This document shows, in pieces, positions 34,747-43,777 of a stretch of 64,000 nucleotides of DNA. The stretch covers positions 798,551 to 862,550 of the forward strand of contig NZ_JABBGK010000001.1 of the NCBI RefSeq assembly GCF_012927355.1, written 5' to 3'. The first letter of the stretch is position 1. Each line of letters starts with the position of its first letter. The stretch comes from Rhizobium terricola. GTDB taxonomy: Bacteria; Pseudomonadota; Alphaproteobacteria; Rhizobiales; Rhizobiaceae. Position numbers and translations under genes: made by a program. The notes beneath the pieces were generated by a model that was not told the origin of the DNA, did no database searches, and saw nothing but the letters and a program-made list of their open reading frames with translations.

Positions 34747-36441
34747 ATGGCCTATCACTCTGCGAAAGGAAACAGCCAGCCCCGCTGGCTGTTTCCCTTT
34801 ATCGTCGTCACCGTCGCCTGCCTCTGCGTGCTGCCGCTGCTGCGCCTGCTTGTGGCCGGCTTCTCCTCCGTGCTGTCGGGAAGGGCGCTCGCTCTGCTCG
34901 GCGAGCCCGCGGTCTGGACGGCGGCCTATAACACGCTCACCACCTCGTTCCTCGGCATGATCGTCGCCGTCGCGATCGGCGGCCTGTTCGCGCTCGCCTT
35001 GACGCTCGCCGATGTCCGGGGCAAATGGGTTCTGAGCTTCCTCTTCATGCTGCCGACGATGATCCCGCCGCAGGTCCAGGCGCTCGCCTGGGTCGGGATG
35101 TCGGGACCGTCGAGCCCCTTGCTCAAGGCGCTTGGGCTCGCACCGCCGATCGGCAGCGCCCAGCCGCTCTATTCGATCGGCGGCATCGCACTGCTTTACG
35201 GCGTCCAGCATTCCCCGCTGGTCTACCTGTCGCTGCGCGCCGGCCTGCTTTCGCTGCCGCGTGACGGCATCGAGGCGGCGAAACTCGCCGGTGCCTCGCC
35301 GTGGCGGGTGCTGAAGGACATCATCCTGCCTCTGTCGCTGCCGGGCATCATCGCCGGTGCGGCCATCGCCTTCGTGTCCGGCGTCGGCAATTTCGGCATT
35401 CCGGCCATCCTCGGCCTGCCGGCGCAGATCTACACGCTGCCGACGCTGATCTATTCGCGGTTGGCGAGCTTCGGCGGCGGTACCTTCGGCGACATCGCGG
35501 TTCTATCGGCGATGATCGGCGTGATGGCGGTCGCCGGGCTGCAGATCCAGGAACTGGCGCTGAGGGGCCGGGACTACCGGGTCATCGGTCTATCCGGGGC
35601 GGCCGCGACCTTCCGGCTCGGACGGCTTCGGGCGCCGCTCGAACTTCTTCTGTGGGCGCTTCTCTTCGTCATGCTGATCGCCCCCTTCGTCGCGCTCGTA
35701 TCGGCCTCGCTGGTGCCGGCCTACGGGGTGGTGCTCTCGTTGAAGACGGCTTCGTTTTCGGCCTACGAGGAAGTGCTGTTCCGCCAGACGGCGACGCGCA
35801 CGGCCTTCGGCAATTCGATCTTCCTTGCCGGGACGACGGCGATCGGCCTGCTCATGATCGGCGTGTTGACCGGCTATGCGCTGACCCGCGGATCGCGCCG
35901 CGTCGCCGCCTGGCTCTCGGCGATGATCGAGATCCCTTACGCCCTGCCGGGGATCGTGATCTCGGTCGCCTTCGTGCTGGTGTTTGCCGCGCCCATCCCG
36001 TTGCTCGGGGTGACGATCTACGGGACGATCTGGATCATCCTCGTCGCCTATCTGTCGAGCTTCTTCGCCGTCGGGCTGAAACCGATCGTCAGTGCGCTTC
36101 GCCAGCTCGACCCGGCGCTCGAGGAGGCGGCACGGCTTTCCGGCGCGGGCTTTTACCGGCGGCTGTTCGACATCATCGTGCCACTGATCGCGCCGGCGGC
36201 CGGGGCGGCGATGATCCTGGTCTTCCTCATCTCCTGCAACGAACTGACGGTGTCGGCCCTGCTCTGGTCGGCGGGCACGCAGACGCTCGGCGTTGCGATC
36301 TACAATCTCGACGACAGCGGTTCCTACGATCTCGCCTCGGCGCTCTCGGTGCTGGTGGTGGTGATGGTGGTGGTCCTGATGCTGCTGCTCGAACTGATGG
36401 CGGCGCGCCTGCCGAAAGGGGTGGTCCCGTGGCGAAACTGA
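34747..36441 (+). CDS. ABC transporter permease, two fused modules
   Basis: 564 residues with about twelve membrane helices and two EAA-type loops (EAAKLAGASPWRVLKDIILPLSLPG and EEAARLSGAGFYRRLFDIIVPL, each with the conserved Gly). It is the double-length permease of the FbpB/PhnU-like group. It starts 11 bases after the binding protein gene and overlaps the ATPase gene by 13 bases. Confidence 0.9.
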   Translation: MAYHSAKGNSQPRWLFPFIVVTVACLCVLPLLRLLVAGFSSVLSGRALALLGEPAVWTAAYNTLTTSFLGMIVAVAIGGLFALALTLADVRGKWVLSFLFMLPTMIPPQVQALAWVGMSGPSSPLLKALGLAPPIGSAQPLYSIGGIALLYGVQHSPLVYLSLRAGLLSLPRDGIEAAKLAGASPWRVLKDIILPLSLPGIIAGAAIAFVSGVGNFGIPAILGLPAQIYTLPTLIYSRLASFGGGTFGDIAVLSAMIGVMAVAGLQIQELALRGRDYRVIGLSGAAATFRLGRLRAPLELLLWALLFVMLIAPFVALVSASLVPAYGVVLSLKTASFSAYEEVLFRQTATRTAFGNSIFLAGTTAIGLLMIGVLTGYALTRGSRRVAAWLSAMIEIPYALPGIVISVAFVLVFAAPIPLLGVTIYGTIWIILVAYLSSFFAVGLKPIVSALRQLDPALEEAARLSGAGFYRRLFDIIVPLIAPAAGAAMILVFLISCNELTVSALLWSAGTQTLGVAIYNLDDSGSYDLASALSVLVVVMVVVLMLLLELMAARLPKGVVPWRN

Positions 36442-37466
36442 TCCTTCACAAGCTCTCCAAGGATTACGGGACCGGACGGCCGGCGGTCAGCGACGTGTCG
36501 CTGACGATCCGCGAAGGGGGCTTTCTCGCCCTGCTCGGCCCGTCCGGCTGCGGCAAGACGACGGTGCTGCGCATGGTGGCCGGCTTCGAAACGCCGAGCG
36601 ACGGCTCCATCCTGCTCGGCGAGCGGGTGCTGGCCGATGCGGAACGCGTGGTGCCGCCCGAGCGCCGCAACATGGCGATGGTGTTCCAGTCCTATGCGCT
36701 GTGGCCGCACATGTCGGTTGCCGACAATGTCGGCTATCCGCTGAAGGTCCGCGGGATCACCGTTGAGCGCTACCGGGAAAAGGTGGTCGAGGCGCTCAAG
36801 GCGGTGCGGCTGGAGAGCTATGCGGAGCGGCGCCCCGCGGATCTTTCCGGTGGCCAGCGCCAGCGCGTCGCCCTGGCGCGCTGCCTGGTGACCTCGCCGG
36901 ACGTCGTGCTGCTCGACGAGCCGCTCGCCAATCTCGACCGGCATCTCCGGCAGGAGATGGAAGAGACGTTCCGCGAATTCCACCAGCGGTCGGGGGCGAC
37001 GATGATCTACGTGACCCATGACCAGGCAGAGGCGATGGCGCTCGCCACCGACGTCGCGGTGATGTCGGAGGGGCGGCTGCTGCAGGTGGCGCCGCCGGCC
37101 GAAATCTATGCGCGACCCGAGGGGCGGCTGGTTGGCGGGCTGATCGGGCAGGGGGCGATATTGTCGCTGCCGGCCAAGGAGAGCCCGGACCGTGTGCTCG
37201 GGTGGGACGACTTGCGGGCGATGCTCGCCGGCTCTCCCACCCCATCCGGGGCCGAACCGAGAATGGACGTGCTGGTCAGGCCCCAGGACGTCGTGCTCGG
37301 CGGCGAGGGGATCGCGGCAAAGGTCGAGGGTGTGCTCTACGAGGGAGAACGCTATGCGCTCCGGCTGGCAATTGCCGACGGCCAGATACTGCGTGCATAT
37401 AGCCGGGCACCCTGTTCGCCCGGCGACACCCTTTCGATCACGATCACGGCCGGCTGGCGGCTTTGA
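36429..37466 (+). CDS. ABC transporter ATP-binding protein
   Basis: 345 residues. Walker A GPSGCGKTT (37-45), Q-loop FQSYALWPHMSV, signature LSGGQ (139-143) and Walker B VVLLDEPLANLD; a C-terminal TOBE-like regulatory domain of about 110 residues (MDVLVRPQDVVLG). Start is GTG 36429, inside the permease gene. Completes the importer. Confidence 0.92.
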   Translation: MAKLILHKLSKDYGTGRPAVSDVSLTIREGGFLALLGPSGCGKTTVLRMVAGFETPSDGSILLGERVLADAERVVPPERRNMAMVFQSYALWPHMSVADNVGYPLKVRGITVERYREKVVEALKAVRLESYAERRPADLSGGQRQRVALARCLVTSPDVVLLDEPLANLDRHLRQEMEETFREFHQRSGATMIYVTHDQAEAMALATDVAVMSEGRLLQVAPPAEIYARPEGRLVGGLIGQGAILSLPAKESPDRVLGWDDLRAMLAGSPTPSGAEPRMDVLVRPQDVVLGGEGIAAKVEGVLYEGERYALRLAIADGQILRAYSRAPCSPGDTLSITITAGWRL

Positions 37467-37472
37467 TGCAGC

Positions 37473-37847
37473 CTATCGGGCGCCGGAGCACTGCCAGCGA
37501 ATGACGCGGCAGCCGCCGGTGTACTGGTTGCAGGATCCGATCGCCTCGAGTTCCGCCCGGCGGCGGTCATTGCCCCAACCGGAGCCCCAGCCGTCCGAAC
37601 CACGCGCAACGGCGCCGCAGGCATTCTTGAACCAGATGGCGACGCGGCAGTCGCGGGCGCTTTTCGAGCAGCCGCCGAGCGCCATGCGTTCGGCGCCGCT
37701 GCGGTTGGGGAAGGAATGTGCCCAGCCGGTCGCGCCGGTGGCCGGGGAGTAGGCGATTGCGCCGAAGCTGTCGGCCGAGGCGGCGGCCGGAGCAAGCGTG
37801 GCAAGGACGATGGCGATGGAGGCAAGAATGGAAGGTCTGCGGCGCAT
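37473..37847 (-). CDS. DUF4189 secreted protein
   Basis: 124 residues with a signal peptide (MRRRPSILASIAIVLATLAP, then ASA). The mature part FGAIAYSPATGATGWAHSFP, with the RMALGGCS segment and CRVAIWFKNACGAVARG, matches DUF4189, which has five or six conserved Cys. Function unknown. Starts at 37847 (MRRRPS) or 37868 (MTGNN) are both possible. Convergent with the ABC importer operon (stop at 37466). Confidence 0.75.
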   Translation of the reverse strand: MRRRPSILASIAIVLATLAPAAASADSFGAIAYSPATGATGWAHSFPNRSGAERMALGGCSKSARDCRVAIWFKNACGAVARGSDGWGSGWGNDRRRAELEAIGSCNQYTGGCRVIRWQCSGAR

Positions 37848-38014
37848 GGATATGTTGTTCCCCGTCATGCTGTTTCTGCGGCGACCATAGGCTGGCGACC
37901 GAGCATTAGGGAAGGACGATTTTTGGGTGTCGGGCAGGCTCCGCTTTTCGCCGGACTTTGACGTGAGGTGTGGCGTCGCTAGTCTCGGGGGGCGACGAAC
38001 CAAGGAAGAGAATC

Positions 38015-39121
38015 ATGGCGCTTAGGCTTGGAACCTTCAATATCGAGAACCTGATGACCCGGTTCGATTTCACCGGCTACCGCAACCAGTTGCGGCAGGA
38101 CCGGGTGATGCAGCTGTTCGACGTGCGCAACGAGCAGGACTACCAGCGGCTCGAAGCCGCCCGGATCGTTTCCTCGACCGACGACACCCGCCAGCTTTCG
38201 GCGCTGGCGATCGCCGATGCAGCGGCAGACATCCTGTGCCTGCAGGAAATCGACAACATGGAGGCGCTCAAGGCCTTCGAATACGGTTATCTCTTCCGCA
38301 TGGTCGGGGCCGGCTATCGTCACAAATACCTGGTCGAGGGCAATGACAGCCGCGGGATCGACGTCGGCGTGATGATGCGCGACGAAACCCGGGACGGCGA
38401 GAAGATCGAGATCGTCGACATCAAGAGCCATGCGGCGCTCACCTATCGCGACCTCGACCTCTTCACGCCGGCGCTTTCTACGACGAACAAGCCGGATGAC
38501 AAAATCTTCAAGCGCGACTGCCTCGAACTGGACCTGAAGATCGGCGGGCGTCCCCTAACGCTCTATGTCCTGCATCTCAAGTCGATGACCAACGGTCGCG
38601 ACGGGATCGATGGCCGCAGCTTCACGATGCCGGTGCGCGAAGCGGAGACGAAGGCGGTGCGCCACATCATCGAGGCGCGTTTCGGCAAGGGGCAGACGGC
38701 GGACAAGAATTTCGCCATCTGCGGCGACCTGAACGACTATCAGGAACGTGTCGACGTGATCGGCGATCGGCGGGATGGCTATTCCTTCGTCCATCGCGAC
38801 GGGCTTCCAAGCGCCCTCGACGTCTTCTCGGCCGACGGCTTTGCGGAGAATGTCATGCGCCGCCGCGATCCGCTCGACCGCTGGACGCTCTATCACTCAC
38901 GCGGCCCGGAAGAGCAGCATCTCTGCCAGCTGGACTATGTGTGGCTTTCTCCGGCCCTCGCCAGGCGCAATGCGGGTCGGGCACCGGAAATCGTCAGGAA
39001 CGGCCAGCCGTTCCGCACCCCATTTCCGCCGGGGCAGGCGGTGGAGAGCTATCCGCGGATCGGTTGGGACCGGCCGAAAGCCTCGGACCATTGCCCCGTG
39101 GTCATGACGCTGGAGCTTTGA
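38015..39121 (+). CDS. Endonuclease/exonuclease/phosphatase family protein
   Basis: 368 residues. The EEP motifs are present: RLGTFNIENLMTRF with the metal Asn, CLQEIDNMEAL with the metal Glu, DLNDYQERVDVI and the C-terminal DHCPVVMTLEL with the catalytic His. Members hydrolyse DNA, nucleotides or phosphoesters. No signal peptide. Start 38015 follows AAGGAAGAG. The stop overlaps the start of the NUDIX gene (TGATG), so the two are probably cotranslated and act on nucleotides. Confidence 0.85.
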   Translation: MALRLGTFNIENLMTRFDFTGYRNQLRQDRVMQLFDVRNEQDYQRLEAARIVSSTDDTRQLSALAIADAAADILCLQEIDNMEALKAFEYGYLFRMVGAGYRHKYLVEGNDSRGIDVGVMMRDETRDGEKIEIVDIKSHAALTYRDLDLFTPALSTTNKPDDKIFKRDCLELDLKIGGRPLTLYVLHLKSMTNGRDGIDGRSFTMPVREAETKAVRHIIEARFGKGQTADKNFAICGDLNDYQERVDVIGDRRDGYSFVHRDGLPSALDVFSADGFAENVMRRRDPLDRWTLYHSRGPEEQHLCQLDYVWLSPALARRNAGRAPEIVRNGQPFRTPFPPGQAVESYPRIGWDRPKASDHCPVVMTLEL

Positions 39122-39861
39122 TGTCCGAGTTTTCCGATCCCCGACCCGAAGGCCTGACCGTCGAGCGCCGCATGTTTCCTGTCGACGCGGTGAGGCTGCG
39201 GGTGCTGGAGGGAGACCATCCACTGCATGTCGAGCACCGTGCGAAAGCTGCAGCCAACTGGGAAGCGGAGATCGCCGCCAATCCAGCACTCTTCGACGGG
39301 CGCATGGTGTTCCAGCACAGGCTGGCCTTCCGTGACGGCGTCGTCGAGGGGGAAGGCTTCATGATGCCGTTCTCGACCTTCATGTGGTGGCGCAAGCAGA
39401 ACCGCAGGGTCGGTGGTTTCCATGTCTTCGGATATCCCGTCATCGTCTCGGCGGACGGAGCGCTGATCGCCGTGAAGATGGGCGCGCATACCGCCAATCC
39501 CGGCCAGGTCTATTGCGCGGCCGGATCGCTCGACCAGAACGACGTCGTCGACGGCTATTGCGATCTCGCCGGCAACATGATGCGCGAGGTCCGCGAAGAA
39601 ACCGGTCTCGATCTCGGTGAGGCCCGGGCCGATGGGCGACTGTTTGCCAGCTATGACGGCGGTCGTCTGACGGTCGCGCGGCGTTTCCACTTCGATCTCG
39701 ATGCGGATGCGCTGCTCGCCCGCATTCGCGCGCACATGGCGGTCGACGAGGAAAAGGAGATCGCGGGGGCGGTCGCCATCCGCTCTGCCGATCCGTCGGC
39801 CCATCCTTACGGTCGTCCCATGCTGCCGCTGCTGGAGTGGTTCTTCGCGGACGCCGACTGA
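39121..39861 (+). CDS. NUDIX hydrolase family protein
   Basis: 246 residues. The NUDIX box is partly divergent: REVREETGLDLGE at about 159-171 keeps the catalytic REx2EExGL, but the preceding Gly/Glu part is changed to DGYCDLAGNMM. The N-terminal half (1-120) is not assigned. It probably hydrolyses a nucleoside diphosphate-linked compound. Start overlaps the stop of the EEP gene by one base. Confidence 0.75.
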   Translation: MSEFSDPRPEGLTVERRMFPVDAVRLRVLEGDHPLHVEHRAKAAANWEAEIAANPALFDGRMVFQHRLAFRDGVVEGEGFMMPFSTFMWWRKQNRRVGGFHVFGYPVIVSADGALIAVKMGAHTANPGQVYCAAGSLDQNDVVDGYCDLAGNMMREVREETGLDLGEARADGRLFASYDGGRLTVARRFHFDLDADALLARIRAHMAVDEEKEIAGAVAIRSADPSAHPYGRPMLPLLEWFFADAD

Positions 39862-39933
39862 TATCGCTTGCTTGCGCGATTGCTTAAGGTCGGGCAGTCT
39901 GCGGCCGAAAGCCACATGCCGGCGGAGGGATCT

Positions 39934-40851
39934 TTGGCGCGAAACTACTCGATCTACGACGTATTCACCGAGCGCAAGCTTGCCGGCAATCCCCTGGCGG
40001 TGATCTTCGACGGCGAAGGGCTGACCAGCGAGGCGATGCAGGCAATCGCCGCGGAGATCAATCTGTCGGAGACGGTTTTCGTGCAAGGTGCGTCCAATCC
40101 GGCCCATTCGGCCAGGATCCGCATCTTCACCCCGGCGCGTGAGCTGCCGTTCGCGGGCCATCCGACGGTCGGCACCGCGGTCGCGCTTGCGGAACGGACC
40201 TACGGCACCGAAAGCGGCGGGCTCGATCTCGTCTCGGTGCTCGAGGAAAATGTCGGGCCGGTCCGCTGTGCCGTCCGGCTGCGCGACGGGGAGGCGGGCT
40301 TTGCCGAGTTCGATCTGCCGAAAAAGTCGGTGCGCTATGATTACGCTCTCGACAGGCAGGGGATTGCCGACGCGCTTTCGCTGAAGGTCACCGACATCGG
40401 TTTCGAGAATCACGTGCCCTCCGTCTGGGGCGCCGGCGTTCCGTTTCTCATCGTGCCACTTCACAATCTGAATGCAGTCGAGAGCATCGATTTCGATCCG
40501 CAGCTCTGGGAGCGGACGGCGCCGCTCTGCGAGGGCAGCCTGACGTCCGCCTATGTCTACTGCCGCGGCGGCGTGCATCATTCCGCGAAGTTCCATGCGC
40601 GGATGTTTTCGCCCGACATGGGCATTACCGAGGATCCGGCGACGGGATCGGCGGTCGCGGCGCTTTCCGGCGCGGTCCATCATTTCGACGGACTGCCGGA
40701 CGGGCATCATCCGATGATGGTGGAGCAGGGCGTCGAGATGGGGCGTCCGTCCTATATTCACCTGCATGTCGACGCCAAGGATGGGGAGATCAGCAGGGCA
40801 AGAATTGGCGGCCAGGCGGTGCGCGTCGCCTCCGGAATTCTGGACCTTTGA
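39934..40851 (+). CDS. PhzF-family isomerase/epimerase
   Basis: 305 residues. PhzF signature: ARNYSIYDVFTERKLAGNPLAV is split over residues 2-23, the catalytic Glu lies in NLSETVFV, and FTPARELPFAGHPTVGTA and DPATGSAVAALSG are conserved. Enzymes of this family isomerise or epimerise small metabolites without cofactors. The TTG at 39934 is preferred because GGAGGG lies just before it and homologous sequences usually begin at this residue; ATG 39916 has no ribosome-binding site. Confidence 0.85.
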   Translation: MARNYSIYDVFTERKLAGNPLAVIFDGEGLTSEAMQAIAAEINLSETVFVQGASNPAHSARIRIFTPARELPFAGHPTVGTAVALAERTYGTESGGLDLVSVLEENVGPVRCAVRLRDGEAGFAEFDLPKKSVRYDYALDRQGIADALSLKVTDIGFENHVPSVWGAGVPFLIVPLHNLNAVESIDFDPQLWERTAPLCEGSLTSAYVYCRGGVHHSAKFHARMFSPDMGITEDPATGSAVAALSGAVHHFDGLPDGHHPMMVEQGVEMGRPSYIHLHVDAKDGEISRARIGGQAVRVASGILDL

Positions 40852-40978
40852 AAACAAACGATTTTTTGGCTTTCGCGAATTTTTTTTGAAAATGAAGCAA
40901 AGTTTTTTGGCCGCGGCGCTGGACAACCTCCGAGTTCCTGTTTATACGCCCGGTCACACCGCCAGACGGCGCTGTAAC

Positions 40979-41054
<76 letters not shown>

Positions 41055-41274
41055 TTTCAATCTCATACGGCAATATGTTGATGTAGCGTGGCAAGTGATG
41101 CGGCGCTTCTTTGCTTGTCTTTCACTCATCTCCGGTATTCGAACTCCGACAGTTTGCGGTTGTGGGCGTTTTGTGGCACGCGTGCGAAATTTCGCACTGG
41201 CGATATTGTCATCGCGCGGGTCTGCCGGATATCAAGCAACCGCCCAATATCGGGTGAGGGAGCTCAGCATTTCG

Positions 41275-41607
41275 ATGAAACATATTCTTTCCGCCGCCGG
41301 CCTTCTGGCCGCCACATTCTTCACCACTGCCGCGCAGGCCGAAGACCTGGTCTTCACGCTCACCAACGGCACGGGTTCCGTCCTGACGCGTTTCTTCACC
41401 TCGCCGGTCGGCGTCGATGACTGGGAAGACGATGTCTTCGGCGAACACGTCCTGCAGCCGGGCGAATCCGTGAAGCTGACGATCGCCGACGGTCGCACCC
41501 AGTGCGAATACGACATGCGCTTCGAGTTTGAAGAAGGTTCCAACCTCGACACGACGGAAGACACCCAGAACCTCTGCGAAATGGGTTCCTACACGATCCA
41601 CGAATAA
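41275..41607 (+). CDS. Small secreted protein of unknown function
   Basis: 110 residues with a signal peptide (MKHILSAAGLLAATFFTTAA, cut after AQA). The mature part is acidic (VGVDDWEDDVFGEHV, EFEEGSNLDTTEDTQNLCEMG) with two Cys and a TRFFTSPVGVD segment. It resembles other rhizobial small periplasmic proteins but no named family was recognised. The region around the stop is a 15-base tandem repeat. Terminator follows at 41654. Confidence 0.7.
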   Translation: MKHILSAAGLLAATFFTTAAQAEDLVFTLTNGTGSVLTRFFTSPVGVDDWEDDVFGEHVLQPGESVKLTIADGRTQCEYDMRFEFEEGSNLDTTEDTQNLCEMGSYTIHE

Positions 41608-41643
41608 GTGGGCCACGAATAAGCGGGCCACGAGCAATCGGGT
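41599..41643 (+). repeat. Three 15-base direct repeats across the stop codon
   Basis: Unit CACGAATAAGTGGGC, exact or with few changes, at 41599-41613, 41614-41628 and 41629-41643. The first carries the stop TAA of the preceding gene and the second an equivalent TAA. Confidence 0.8.
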
Positions 41644-41653
41644 CACGTTCTGC

Positions 41654-41687
41654 ACGGGTCGCCCGGCCAGCCGGCTGGGCGGCCCGT
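41654..41687 (+). terminator. Terminator after the 41275 gene
   Basis: Stem of 11 pairs: 41654-41664 with 41677-41687 (one G-T pair), GC-rich, followed by an ATT/TTTC tail. Downstream (41700-41888) no further gene is visible up to the hmuV end. Confidence 0.7.
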
Positions 41688-41888
41688 CATTATTTCTCGG
41701 AATTGCCTATCAAACGCACAATTGAGCAAGATTTGCGCGGTGAAATGCAGGCAGGAGCACCAGATTGGTGCAATCCTGTCGTATGTTTTTCTTTTGTTCC
41801 ATCGACTTTGGACGAATGTTCCCCCGGTGTTCCTGTTTTTTCGCCCTGTGAGCCGTCCACAGGCTGTGGAAACCTGTGGATAAACTCG

Positions 41889-42689
41889 TTAGCCGGCTTT
41901 CGCCTCGCTCGAGAGCCGCGCCTGCGGCAGGACGTAAGGAACGTGCGCCGCCGGCAGGCGACCGACGGCGCCGCGAATGCCGTAGACTTCGCCGATCACC
42001 TCGTCGTTGATCGTCGCGGCCGGGCTTCCCGCCGAGACGATGCGGCCGCGGTCCATCACCACCAGATGATCAGCAAATTCGGCGGCCAGGTTGAGGTCGT
42101 GCAGGATCGCCAGAACCGCCCCACCGCGCCTTGAAAACTCGCGGGCGATCTCCAGCACGCCGATCTGGTGGCCGATGTCGAGGCTCGATGTGGGCTCGTC
42201 GAGGAACAGCGCGCGGGCACGTCCCTGATCCACCGCAACCGGAACCTGGGCGAGCGCGCGGGCGAACTGGACACGCTGCTGCTCTCCGCCGGAGAGCGCG
42301 CTGTAGGGCCGCGCCTCGAAGCCTTCGAGGCCGACCCGGACAAGGGCCTGGCGTGCGGCGCGTGTCGGATCGAGGCTGCCATGGGCGATCGCGCCCATGC
42401 GCACGACCTCGAGCGCGGTGAACGGAAAGGAAAGGGCGGTCGACTGCGGAAGCACTGCCCGATCGGCTGCAAGCTGGAGCGCCGACAACTGCCGGAGCGG
42501 CTTGCCATGGCAGCTCACCTCTCCATCATCAGGAACAATCTCCCCCGACAGGACCTTCAGAAGCGTCGACTTGCCGGCGCCGTTCGGTCCTATGATGACG
42601 GTGAAGCGGCCGGGCCGCAGGCTTATGTCTATCTCGGAGATCAGGGGGCGGCCGCCCCGGATCACGGTGACCTGGCTTGCGGTAATCAT
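41889..42689 (-). CDS. hmuV: Haem ABC transporter ATP-binding protein
   Basis: 266 residues. Walker A GPNGAGKST (34-42), signature LSGGEQQR, Walker B ALFLDEPTSSLD and the switch His in LHDLNLAAEF; the AALRVLPQ-type Q-loop segment is DRAVLPQSTALSFPFTALEV. Powers haem import across the inner membrane with HmuU. It starts at the base where hmuU ends. Confidence 0.95.
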   Translation of the reverse strand: MITASQVTVIRGGRPLISEIDISLRPGRFTVIIGPNGAGKSTLLKVLSGEIVPDDGEVSCHGKPLRQLSALQLAADRAVLPQSTALSFPFTALEVVRMGAIAHGSLDPTRAARQALVRVGLEGFEARPYSALSGGEQQRVQFARALAQVPVAVDQGRARALFLDEPTSSLDIGHQIGVLEIAREFSRRGGAVLAILHDLNLAAEFADHLVVMDRGRIVSAGSPAATINDEVIGEVYGIRGAVGRLPAAHVPYVLPQARLSSEAKAG

Positions 42690-43777
42690 CAGAGACCCTC
42701 CATCGCGGCACGACCGTTGCGGCCGATCAGCAGCATCAGGAAGACGGGCGCGCCGAGGATGGCGGTGATGATGCCGATCGGCAGTTCGGCGGGGGCGGCA
42801 ACCGTGCGGGCGATGCTGTCGGCGAGGAGCAGCAGTGCGGCGCCGCCGAGCGCGGAAGCCGGCAGCAGGAAGCGATGCGAGGGGCCGATCGCGAGACGAA
42901 GCAGGTGCGGGACGACGATGCCGACGAAGGAGATCGAGCCGGCGACCGCGACCGTCGCGCCGCAGGCGGCGGCTACGGCGACGATGGTCATGCGTTTCAG
43001 CCGCTGGACCGGGATGCCCATGTGAAAGGCGGCGGCATCGCCGAGGACGAGGGCATCGAGGCCGCGCGCGACGAAGGGAATGATGAGCGTGACGGCGAGG
43101 ATGAACGGGAGGATCGCCAGGGTCTTCTCGTAGGTCGCACCGCCGAGCGAGCCGAGCGACCAGAAGGTGATGTCGCGCAGGGCGCGGTCGTCGGCGATGA
43201 AGATCAGCAGGCCGGTCGCTGCCGCGCTCATCGCCCCGATGGCGATCCCCGAGAGGATGAGGGCCGTCGTCGAGGTCTGGCCGTTGCGCGTGGCGATGGC
43301 ATAGAGCAGCAGGGTGTTGAGCAGGCCGCCGGCAAAGGCCATGACCGGCAGGAACTGGTTGCCGAAGAGCGCCGCGACGGGGGCAAGGACCGTACCACCG
43401 AGCACGATCGCGCAGACGGCGGCGAAGGCGGCGCCCGAGGTAACGCCGACGATACCGGGGTCGGCAAGCGGATTGCGGAACAATCCCTGCATCATTGCGC
43501 CGGAGACGCCGAGCCCGGCGCCGACCAGAAGGCCAAGCGCGGTGCGCGGCAGTCGGACAGCCTCGAGGATGACCAGATCCTGAGCCGCAAGGCTCGCGCC
43601 GTTGCCGCGAAGATAGGCGACGAGGTCACCAAGCCCGACGCCGGTCGGGCCGCTGATCAGCGAAACAAGGGCGGCTGCGGCCAGCAGGAGAGAGAGCAGC
43701 AGGAGGACGGCAAAGCCGAGGCCCGAACGATCCCCGGCTACCGAACCGCGCCCCAGGAGCAAGGCGACCGTGTTCAT
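42689..43777 (-). CDS. hmuU: Haem ABC transporter permease
   Basis: 362 residues, BtuCD/FecCD-type permease with about ten membrane helices. RLPRTALGLLVGAGLGVSGAMMQGLFRNPLADP and FVGIVVPHLLRLAIGPSHR are family motifs. It overlaps hmuT by four bases (ATGA) and is followed directly by hmuV. Confidence 0.94.
   Translation of the reverse strand: MNTVALLLGRGSVAGDRSGLGFAVLLLLSLLLAAAALVSLISGPTGVGLGDLVAYLRGNGASLAAQDLVILEAVRLPRTALGLLVGAGLGVSGAMMQGLFRNPLADPGIVGVTSGAAFAAVCAIVLGGTVLAPVAALFGNQFLPVMAFAGGLLNTLLLYAIATRNGQTSTTALILSGIAIGAMSAAATGLLIFIADDRALRDITFWSLGSLGGATYEKTLAILPFILAVTLIIPFVARGLDALVLGDAAAFHMGIPVQRLKRMTIVAVAAACGATVAVAGSISFVGIVVPHLLRLAIGPSHRFLLPASALGGAALLLLADSIARTVAAPAELPIGIITAILGAPVFLMLLIGRNGRAAMEGL

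Noticed and set aside
41875..41883. Perfect DnaA box TGTGGATAA before the hmuV end
   Set aside because: One nine-base match is expected by chance in a window of this size, and no cluster or origin-like region accompanies it.
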